A stretch of DNA of 64,000 bases from Sedimentisphaerales bacterium. GTDB lineage: Bacteria; Planctomycetota; Phycisphaerae; Sedimentisphaerales; SM23-30. This document shows positions 1 to 6,707 of this stretch, in pieces. Positions within the stretch are counted from its first letter, which is position 1, and each line of letters opens with the position of its first letter. The DNA is taken from the NCBI GenBank assembly GCA_016928435.1, contig JAFGKT010000051.1:1-64000 (forward strand), read 5' to 3'. A program made the position numbers and the translations under genes. The notes beneath the pieces are model-generated. The model saw only the letters and a program-made list of their open reading frames with translations. It was not told the origin of the DNA and made no database searches.

Positions 1-77
1 ATCTATTCAAAATCTTTTCTTACTCCCCTTGAGTATCCAATCCCGCCAACCCGCCGAACCCATTCACCTATCTGACC

Positions 78-134
78 CGCCCTCGGCTAATCAAAAATCT
101 TTGTAATCTTGTAAATCCTGTCTAATATTCCCCG
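78..134 (+). repeat. Dispersed intergenic repeat, family E copy 1
   Basis: The word CGCCCTCGGC followed by AATCTTGTAAATCCTGTC (105-122) recurs at 47790-47850. The 18-base word is identical there (47817-47834). A diverged copy lies at 51338-51395. All three copies are in gene-free DNA. The function is unknown. Confidence 0.6.
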
Positions 135-470
135 TCGCGCAGAAATGCTACCGACCAAACCACGCAAAATCAGCCACCCCCAAAAAGCTCATCATTTTTG
201 CCAAAAACCGTTCCATTCTTAACCAAAACAGATAAAAACCGATGAGTTTTTGTCAATTTCTGAACACCTTTTTTCCCACTTCCCGCATCCGCGCGCTCCC
301 GATAACCCATCGCGCCGCGCAACCCCACACCAAAGGCTCCTACCGCCTAGACTCCGCGCGCCCATATCCCACCAACTCTCTAATTTTCGCTACCCCCAAA
401 ACCGCCGCACTTATGCTCCATTGTGTGCGCATTTGCGCCGCCCAATTCCGCGCATTTCCGATACCCCAAC

Positions 471-505
471 GTTAGCCCCCGGGTCACATCCCGGGGGTTA
501 GAACT
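471..505. repeat. GTTAGCCCCC hairpin repeat, family A copy 1
   Basis: A perfect 8-bp inverted repeat, CCCCCGGG (476-483) with CCCGGGGG (490-497), encloses a 6-base loop. It is flanked by GTTAG and TTAGAACTC. The same GTTAGCCCCC opening appears at 37195 and 51102, and ATTAGCCCCC at 46018 and 55073. It lies downstream of a minus-strand gene and could help end that transcript, but no T-run follows on the minus strand. Confidence 0.6.
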
Positions 506-611
506 CACTGCCGATATTTATCCCACCAGAGTACCTGTCCCTATTTATGTCCTGACCCGCCCCTGGCTGTTATCGTATTCGTGCCCATTTGTGGTTGTCT
601 TCCGTGGTGAA

Positions 612-1688
612 TTACTTCTTACCATAAATATGCGGATTCTGTCGTTGGCATTCTTCGATAACCGCGATTTGCTGTCGCACCTGTTCCGGCGGAATCTCCA
701 ACGCCACCCCCTTCGTCAACGTATTATGCAGCATCGCATAAAAACGCTTAGATATCGTTGTAAACAGATCACTTTGGCTCTTGGGCACTTTCCATTTACG
801 TTCGGTCCATTTGATCTCAGTCTTAGGATAGGCTGGAGTTCCGTCCGCGTTACGCAAAGGCTTCTTACTCAAACGCGGGGCCTTTGGTACCACTGTCGGG
901 TCAAAGTATCGCCACTTGGCTTCGCTCATCGTGCCTTCCAGACCACCGCAACTGCCATAAACTTGATAGGTAGGCCTGCTATACGCACAACAGGTCGATA
1001 TCTCCACGTTTACCAAAGGTCTCCCCGCACCCCGCAAAGACATCGTGCAATGGTCCTCCGCGTCCCCCTTGGCGTTTACCAGGTCCATGTGGCAAAATAC
1101 TTCCGGCATTATATCCGTACCAAAAAACTGCAAAGCTTGGTCCAGCGGATGAGGCCCTGTGTTCATCAATTCACCACCCATAAACTCTTGCAGCGTTTGC
1201 CAGTCATATCGTCGAGCGAATTTGTTAAATGCTATATTAATCTGAACAATCCGACCCAGTACCCCAGAATCAACAACCTTGCGAACCTGCTCAAAATAGG
1301 GGGCGTACCTAGACTGCTGGAATACCGCCAAGAGTCGCTTAGCTTTTTTTGCCGCCGCGATCATCTTGTCAACATCTTTTACATTGCCCGCAAACGGTTT
1401 TTCCGTCAAACAGTTGAACCCCGCATTCAGTATCTCCAATGCCACCGACACATGCATGTGGCTTGGAACCGTATTAACTATCAAATCCAAATCGTCTCGA
1501 TTGAAAAGCTCATGATAATCTTTGTATGCCTCGCAACCCAACTCCTCAGTCGCCCGATCCCGCCTGTCCTTCATCGGGTCAGCAATCGCCACAATCTTAT
1601 ACCGCCCCTTGTCCTGCTTCAGCCAGTCAGCATGAATATCCCGACCACTGCGACCCTGACCAATAATAGCAACCCGAACCTTACTCAT
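612..1688 (-). CDS. Gfo/Idh/MocA-family NAD(P)-dependent oxidoreductase
   Basis: A cytosolic 358-residue oxidoreductase, likely acting on a sugar, inositol or sugar acid. The N-terminal Rossmann fold has the nucleotide loop GQGRSG (residues 10-15), followed by the family EKP signature (96-98). The C-terminal substrate domain carries the likely catalytic histidine in NTGPHPLD (H180, D183). Length is normal for the family. GAGGAG lies 9 bases before the ATG, which supports this start. It is the last gene of the minus-strand set headed by the LacI repressor, so it probably works in the same sugar-related pathway. The substrate cannot be read from the sequence. Confidence 0.9.
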   Translation of the reverse strand: MSKVRVAIIGQGRSGRDIHADWLKQDKGRYKIVAIADPMKDRRDRATEELGCEAYKDYHELFNRDDLDLIVNTVPSHMHVSVALEILNAGFNCLTEKPFAGNVKDVDKMIAAAKKAKRLLAVFQQSRYAPYFEQVRKVVDSGVLGRIVQINIAFNKFARRYDWQTLQEFMGGELMNTGPHPLDQALQFFGTDIMPEVFCHMDLVNAKGDAEDHCTMSLRGAGRPLVNVEISTCCAYSRPTYQVYGSCGGLEGTMSEAKWRYFDPTVVPKAPRLSKKPLRNADGTPAYPKTEIKWTERKWKVPKSQSDLFTTISKRFYAMLHNTLTKGVALEIPPEQVRQQIAVIEECQRQNPHIYGKK

Positions 1689-1755
1689 AACAAAAAACTC
1701 CTCTAGTTAACCTTGTATCAGCAAACCGCTTCAACAATCCTATTCCAATATCCCA

Positions 1756-1788
1756 AGGTAGGGTGGGCCATGCCCACCATCCCTGACA
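1756..1788. repeat. GGTGGGC inverted repeat
   Basis: A perfect 7-bp inverted repeat, GGTGGGC (1762-1768) with GCCCACC (1772-1778), is followed by ATCCCTGAC. It lies between the glycosidase-like gene and the oxidoreductase gene. The same ATCCCTGAC word ends other intergenic repeats in the window, for example at 43110, 47841 and 63811. Confidence 0.5.
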
Positions 1789-1918
1789 TCACTTCGCCCC
1801 CAATATGCTCCATCTGTAAAAACACATCCTTCAAAGCAGAGCATCATCATGCCCAGATTATAGGCCAATTCTGCGTATTTACAAGGCATTTCTGCGGAAT
1901 CCATCTGTCCACAAAGCC

Positions 1919-4084
1919 TCAGCTTCCGCCCTCATATTTCCTCTTCAAATGCTCACAATTCAGCACCTTTTCCCGCAGATCGTTCACTGTGTACGCGTAA
2001 TGGTTCGTCGCTTCAAACCCTACTCGACAATCCACACGAACTATCGCCTCCAACTCCTTCGCCAACTCAATCTCCTCATCCAAAATCGCCGTCACCCGAT
2101 CTCGTTCGCCCGCGTTATTCCGACGTCGCACAAAGGCGATCTGCAAATATGTACTGCGAAAATGACAATACCCCGCGCGACCCATCCGCATAAACTCCGC
2201 TACTTGCTCACGCTTATCCTCTGTCACTTTCTCCGCTGCATCTTCCAATATTTCCAGCCCTGCTAGCCATCCCTCCGATAATTTCCTGAACTGCTCTTCA
2301 AAAACGTCTTCCGGGTACAGGGTTCGCCATCCTCTTAAATCATCATAAGGATAGCACACCATCGATGCGTCATAACCCGTCGCCTCTCGATACAGCAAAT
2401 TCATCGGCCCACAGTTCTGCGGCGCCATATAAAGCGTGTTAACATCAAACGGAAACTCCTCAAACGCACAGCTCAACATCTCGCAACCCGCCTGCGCTTC
2501 GCCCCACATCGACCCAAACATGTCTTCACCCCATTCATCCAGCGTCATGTCCAATAGTCGCATATTCCCCCCAGGATAACCGCCCAGCGTCCAGCTTACC
2601 ATCAGCCCATCAATACCCGCTTGCTCCAAATTCCGCAAATGCTGATCCACCAATCGCGGCACCGGCAACCAAGGTAAAGCCGAGCATTCCCAACTGTTAT
2701 TCAACTGCACCTTCGCCACAGTCTTCATCCCGCGCGCTCGACCAAGCTCCCAACAACGCAACGCCTCGTCGCTAGGCCCCACCTGACTAATCGAATAATC
2801 TATAATACTATTGCTAACCCCGCCCACATTCGTCGGCTTGCCCCATTCACTCACACACATCAACTCCACATTATCAGCCAAACGCGATACGATCTCTTCC
2901 AATTCATCACCTCTAGGCCACCATGCCCAAGTGTACAACAACACCCGCGCATCAGGCCTAACTCCATGTATCGCGTCCTCTATAACATTATTAACTTCCG
3001 CAACCAACTCTGCACAACTGCGATCCGCACAACGCTCACATTCTTCACCGCCCACTCTCGACTTACAATGCGTCAAGTTCTCCGACATCGTAATCGTAAA
3101 CACCCCCGCCAACCCATCAATTTTCTCAAAAACAAACTCTACCGCGTCATGCAAATACTCCATTGTCTCTTTATTTGATGTGCATAATGATGTTAGTTCA
3201 GCCTCTGCATCCCTTACACCGCCGGGCCAATCTTTATTCGCCGCAAAAAAATCATTTCCCATGCTCCGTGGCTCGTTCAAATACAAATACACCCCAATAT
3301 CATACTTCCGAGCCCGCTCAACTAGTTGCTGTAGGTTTGCTAACCGTGTTTCCCAACCATCACTCAATTTTCCCGCCCGCTTCCACGGATACAATTTATA
3401 AAGCAAACCAGGCAACCAAATACCGTTGATTCCACAGTCACGTAACCGTGACAAATGTACTTCCGGATAAGGATCCAACTTCGCGTCCAACAGCGCATCG
3501 CCATATAATGCTGAGTAAGCATAAGCTAATCGCAGCCCAAACCCACGTTTAGTTCCACTTTTTGTTCCAGTAACTTCCGGCAAATCCGTCAAAAAACTAA
3601 AAGCTTTCTCCTCGTGCGTTGCTTGAATCTCTGGAAAATGTTTTTCTATTGTCGTCCGCAACTGTGCTGTCGCTTCTATCTCCTCAGCGCTCAGGCTGCG
3701 ATAACGCACAGGTTCGCAATCAGGTTTGCATTGTCCTAGTTTGATCCATAAAAAGTCATCTTCCTTTAATGTGTACGCCAACTTATCCGCCGACCAACCC
3801 AATAGCTCCAACAACTGCTCGTAAGGCAGCAAATGCCAATTTCTTCTGATCAACGTCACATAACCACGCTCACGCCAATGCTTACCAACAACGGCCGGTA
3901 CTCGCAGGCCCATATTGGTTGCCAATTGCTCTACCGTCGGCGTGTCCGTCCCTAATATATGCGCCAGCGTATCAGCTTCTACCAATTCCCAGTTTCGCCA
4001 GATAAACGCCTGAAAACGTGTCGGCCAATGGCTCAACCGTAATTCCGGTACACTTTTCCCTGTTGGTAGTTCCTTAATGTCCAT
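1919..4084 (-). CDS. TIM-barrel glycosidase-like protein with cysteine cluster
   Basis: A 721-residue protein of uncertain family. The frame extends upstream to 4234, but that part overlaps the M24 gene. The ATG at 4084 has GAAGG seven bases upstream, so I start there. The N-terminal 180 residues look helical. From about 204 the pattern is that of a TIM barrel glycosidase: strand-like INGIWL, then YLYLNEPR (266-273) and TITMSEN with a possible acid at E345. It is followed by a cluster of four cysteines (350-367). The last 150 residues are predicted helical. No signal peptide is seen, so it is cytosolic. Family, substrate and activity are inferred only from this pattern and from the LacI-led context. 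Confidence 0.55.
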   Translation of the reverse strand: MDIKELPTGKSVPELRLSHWPTRFQAFIWRNWELVEADTLAHILGTDTPTVEQLATNMGLRVPAVVGKHWRERGYVTLIRRNWHLLPYEQLLELLGWSADKLAYTLKEDDFLWIKLGQCKPDCEPVRYRSLSAEEIEATAQLRTTIEKHFPEIQATHEEKAFSFLTDLPEVTGTKSGTKRGFGLRLAYAYSALYGDALLDAKLDPYPEVHLSRLRDCGINGIWLPGLLYKLYPWKRAGKLSDGWETRLANLQQLVERARKYDIGVYLYLNEPRSMGNDFFAANKDWPGGVRDAEAELTSLCTSNKETMEYLHDAVEFVFEKIDGLAGVFTITMSENLTHCKSRVGGEECERCADRSCAELVAEVNNVIEDAIHGVRPDARVLLYTWAWWPRGDELEEIVSRLADNVELMCVSEWGKPTNVGGVSNSIIDYSISQVGPSDEALRCWELGRARGMKTVAKVQLNNSWECSALPWLPVPRLVDQHLRNLEQAGIDGLMVSWTLGGYPGGNMRLLDMTLDEWGEDMFGSMWGEAQAGCEMLSCAFEEFPFDVNTLYMAPQNCGPMNLLYREATGYDASMVCYPYDDLRGWRTLYPEDVFEEQFRKLSEGWLAGLEILEDAAEKVTEDKREQVAEFMRMGRAGYCHFRSTYLQIAFVRRRNNAGERDRVTAILDEEIELAKELEAIVRVDCRVGFEATNHYAYTVNDLREKVLNCEHLKRKYEGGS

Positions 4085-4116
4085 CAATATACCTTCATCC
4101 AAACGAATTGTACCAG

Positions 4117-4165
4117 AAAAAGAGGACTGGATTTGTGGTGTTAGTACAGATGCCAGTCCTCTTTT
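4117..4165 (-). terminator. Hairpin terminator/attenuator inside the LacI-led set
   Basis: A perfect 13-bp inverted repeat: AAAAGAGGACTGG (4118-4130) pairs with CCAGTCCTCTTTT (4153-4165) across a 22-base loop. Read on the minus strand the stem ends in a T-run, as in an intrinsic terminator. It sits 17 bases after the M24 stop codon and before the glycosidase-like gene, so it should lower expression of the two distal genes. Confidence 0.75.
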
Positions 4166-4181
4166 ACTCCTTGCACCAAAT

Positions 4182-5348
4182 CTATAGTTCCACAACACCC
4201 TTGAGCATATCCGAAAACAGCTCGATGCCGTCATTGGTTACCGCGGCGCCGGTTTCCCAACGCAGTCCAAACTCTTTATCACGTACAAAAGTATCTACTT
4301 GAAATGTCATATTCGCCTGCAATTTATACTCCGACGTCGTTTCCATCCAGGGCTTCTCAACTTCCAAAAGCCCCAAACCATGACAAGGCCCATACAGGTA
4401 ATTTTCACCATAGCCCTTTTGTTTGAAGAAATCAATATACTGCTGAGCTACATCCCCAGCCCGCACCCCAGCCTTCATCCACTCGCGCGTTTTGTAATGG
4501 GCTTCCAAACCAAACTCAACCAATTCCCGTTCTCTTGCACCCATTTTACCAATAGTAAACGGTATTCCGATCGAAGGCGAATAGCCATCCACTCTGCCGC
4601 CCAGGTTCAATTGTATAATCTTGCCTTTTTCGATCGTTGTATAGCGAGGCCGAGATATTGCGTTGTTGGTGCTTTGGCCGGTAAACAAATACAGCGCATG
4701 CGCTTCGTATTCAGCGCCATTGGCGTATAATGCTTCCTGGGCGATCCCGACGACTTGGAGTTCGGTCATGCCGGGTCTGATTTTGTTCAGTACTGCTTCT
4801 ACCGCTTTTTCTGATACCTTAAAGGCTTCACGCAAGCAAGCCAGTTCCGCTGCTGATTTCACCTGTCGCAACTGTGTTACAATATTATCAGCTTTTACGA
4901 TTTCCGCCCCCGGAAACGCCGCTTTGATCGCTTCGTACAAATCAACGCTCGTAACCAGCCACCCAGCGATGCCGATCCGCTTGGGGTTCTTTATCCCTAA
5001 AGAGTCTGCGACATCAACAAAATTGCTGAACTGAGCCCCCGGAAATGCCGGGTCCGCTGACTCACGGTACGCCACCATTCGATGGATATTCTTCAAAGGT
5101 GACCAACCTTGGGCGAACTCTTCCGATTCGGGACCAACCAGCAACGCTGATTTACCGTTCGCGCCGATGGCTACGCCGCCCACTTCAAACAAGGGCCAAA
5201 AGCCCGAAAAATACCTCACATTCGCGAAGTCAGCTTCATTAGAGTTAGCGATCAGCATGTCCAAACCCGCGTCCGCTACCAACTTCGCGCACTTAGCAAT
5301 CCGTTCACCATATTCCGCTGCCGGTATCTTTACTCTGTCACTCATCAT
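4182..5348 (-). CDS. M24 (creatinase/aminopeptidase P) family protein, altered metal site
   Basis: A 388-residue protein with the two-domain layout of the M24 family: an N-terminal creatinase-like domain (to about 130) and a C-terminal pita-bread domain. Canonical metallopeptidases use Asp, Asp, His, Glu, Glu. Here the first Asp motif reads NLGGRVDGYS and the second SIGIP, the His is kept in CHGLGL, the first Glu is Asp (FQVDT), and the last Glu is kept in RWETGAA. Loss of the Asp ligands resembles creatinase, which needs no metal, rather than a prolidase. AGGAG lies 5 bases before the first of two adjacent ATGs. It is the second gene of the LacI-led unit and is followed by a terminator hairpin. 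The substrate is unknown. Confidence 0.8.
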   Translation of the reverse strand: MMSDRVKIPAAEYGERIAKCAKLVADAGLDMLIANSNEADFANVRYFSGFWPLFEVGGVAIGANGKSALLVGPESEEFAQGWSPLKNIHRMVAYRESADPAFPGAQFSNFVDVADSLGIKNPKRIGIAGWLVTSVDLYEAIKAAFPGAEIVKADNIVTQLRQVKSAAELACLREAFKVSEKAVEAVLNKIRPGMTELQVVGIAQEALYANGAEYEAHALYLFTGQSTNNAISRPRYTTIEKGKIIQLNLGGRVDGYSPSIGIPFTIGKMGARERELVEFGLEAHYKTREWMKAGVRAGDVAQQYIDFFKQKGYGENYLYGPCHGLGLLEVEKPWMETTSEYKLQANMTFQVDTFVRDKEFGLRWETGAAVTNDGIELFSDMLKGVVEL

Positions 5349-5398
5349 CTATACTCCTGTCAAAAAACTTTATGGAAACCTATATCCGCGATTCTTTT

Positions 5399-6409
5399 TT
5401 AAGTTGATTCTCTTATCACCAAATGGGCCGGGATTACTTTCTTGAATTCCGTGCCATTGGTTTCGCCTCTAATCATCTGCACCAAACTCTTGACCGCTTC
5501 GGAACCGAGTTTACCCTTGTCAATATCTATCGTACTCAGGCTTGGCGCCAAAAATTTGCCGTAGTCCACGTTGTCAAACCCCATTAGCTTAACACGTCCG
5601 GGCACTTCCACGCCCAACTCCTTCAACGCCCTGGTCACGCCAAAGGCCATATGGTCATTCGTGAATATCCCATCAAACTCGTCACCATCACGCCATCGCT
5701 CCAGCACCGTCCGCATCGCCCAATCTGCTGTGTAGTCGCCATGCAATATTCGCAAAGTCTCAAAAGCACTTCGCACGCCTTGGGCCGCTTGCGCCATTGC
5801 CCCGCCGAAATAGTGCTCTCGCGGACCGGTCAACAGCAGCACTCGCTTGCATCCACGCTGCTGTAAATGCCCCAACGCCAAGCGCGCGCCCCCCAAATTA
5901 TCCGATTCCACTGCCGCGACTTCGCTGTTCAGTGGTGCCGGGCTATCAACTGTAACCACGTTTTGGCTATGCTGTTTGATTAGCTCTATTTCGTTTTCCG
6001 CGAATTGTCCCGCTAATATCGCACCGCACAAACCTTCCGTAGCGAACATCGCCTGCATACGAGGCCAAGAGTTTTCAAAATCCTCCTGCCAGTGTACCTG
6101 CAGCGGACATAACCCATGAAGAACCGCTTCGCGCTCAGCCCCTCGGGCCACATCGCAAAAAAACTCATCCGCCATCTGCGTATCCGCCCCAAAAACCAAC
6201 GCGAAACAACTGCTCGCGCTTGCCCTTAAACTATCCTTACTGCGCAGCGCCCGGGCCGCGTTCGACGGCACATACCCCAACTCTTCAATCACCGCCATCA
6301 CGCGCTGCCGTGTTTTTTCGCTTACCGATCCCTTGCTCTGCAACACCCGCGACACCGTCATGTTGCTCACTTTCGCCTTGGCTGCCACTTGTGAAATCGA
6401 TACCGCCAT
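5399..6409 (-). CDS. LacI-family transcriptional repressor
   Basis: A 336-residue DNA-binding regulator. Residues 4-23 are the typical helix-turn-helix (SQVAAKAKVSNMTVSRVLQ), followed by the hinge-helix region ending in NAARALR. The rest is a periplasmic-binding-protein-like sensor domain with the C-terminal FDNVDYGKFLAPSLSTID signature. A TTG three bases further up is possible, but the ATG at 6409 has AGGA seven bases upstream. It is first in the unit with M24, glycosidase-like and Gfo/Idh genes, which it presumably controls together with itself, because its own promoter overlaps a palindromic operator. The effector is likely a sugar but is not identifiable. Confidence 0.93.
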   Translation of the reverse strand: MAVSISQVAAKAKVSNMTVSRVLQSKGSVSEKTRQRVMAVIEELGYVPSNAARALRSKDSLRASASSCFALVFGADTQMADEFFCDVARGAEREAVLHGLCPLQVHWQEDFENSWPRMQAMFATEGLCGAILAGQFAENEIELIKQHSQNVVTVDSPAPLNSEVAAVESDNLGGARLALGHLQQRGCKRVLLLTGPREHYFGGAMAQAAQGVRSAFETLRILHGDYTADWAMRTVLERWRDGDEFDGIFTNDHMAFGVTRALKELGVEVPGRVKLMGFDNVDYGKFLAPSLSTIDIDKGKLGSEAVKSLVQMIRGETNGTEFKKVIPAHLVIREST

Positions 6410-6456
6410 CAAACCATCCTAAAAGCAACGTCAAAACATCTCATCTGTACCAATAA

Positions 6457-6483
6457 ATGTTAACGATAACGTTATCATAACAT
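6457..6483. promoter_or_regulatory. LacI-type operator
   Basis: A perfect palindrome GATAACGTTATC (6465-6476) with central CG, as in LacI-family operators, is overlapped by a second near-copy TTAACGATAACGTTA (6460-6474). It lies just downstream of the repressor promoter -10 and covers the expected start of transcription. Its core TAACGTTA recurs in front of uxaC. Confidence 0.7.
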
Positions 6484-6510
6484 ACTACTTGTTTAAGCAT
6501 CCTGTGTCAA
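6482..6510 (-). promoter_or_regulatory. Sigma70-type promoter of the LacI-led unit
   Basis: On the minus strand TTGACA (6510-6505) and TAGTAT (6487-6482) are separated by 17 bases. The start of transcription would fall near 6475, inside the operator, about 65 bases before the repressor ATG. Confidence 0.75.
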
Positions 6511-6707
6511 CCATTTATTTAACCCAAAACGCTTGGGCAGTAGCGAGGTTAATTATGTAAATGATTTAATATCAAGTGTTTAACTGGGGTATTGGCAGGA
6601 AGGCGGTTTGAGATTTGAATGCTATGTATCGTAAAATGGACGGATAGGTTTAGAGTGACATAGCGTTGTGATTTGGTGTGTGTGTTAGTTCTGGAGCGAG
6701 GTGGGGG

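Larger units (their letters stand above)
1..611. other. Gene-free flank with dispersed repeats
   Basis: I see no convincing gene here. The possible frames are proline/arginine-rich shadows without a ribosome binding site. The stretch carries one copy of the AATCTTGTAAATCCTGTC repeat family and one strong GC hairpin of the GTTAGCCCCC family, both described separately. Around 541-605 are fragments of the TTCGTG/GTGGTT type of phrase that recurs at 34.2, 36.1 and 37.2 kb. It lies downstream of the minus-strand oxidoreductase, so it is the 3' flank of that transcription unit. Confidence 0.6.

Noticed and set aside
423-1706. Long plus-strand frame of 427 codons opposite the Gfo/Idh gene
   Set aside because: It is antisense to a gene with clear family motifs, is rich in Arg and His, and has no ribosome binding site or recognisable domain.
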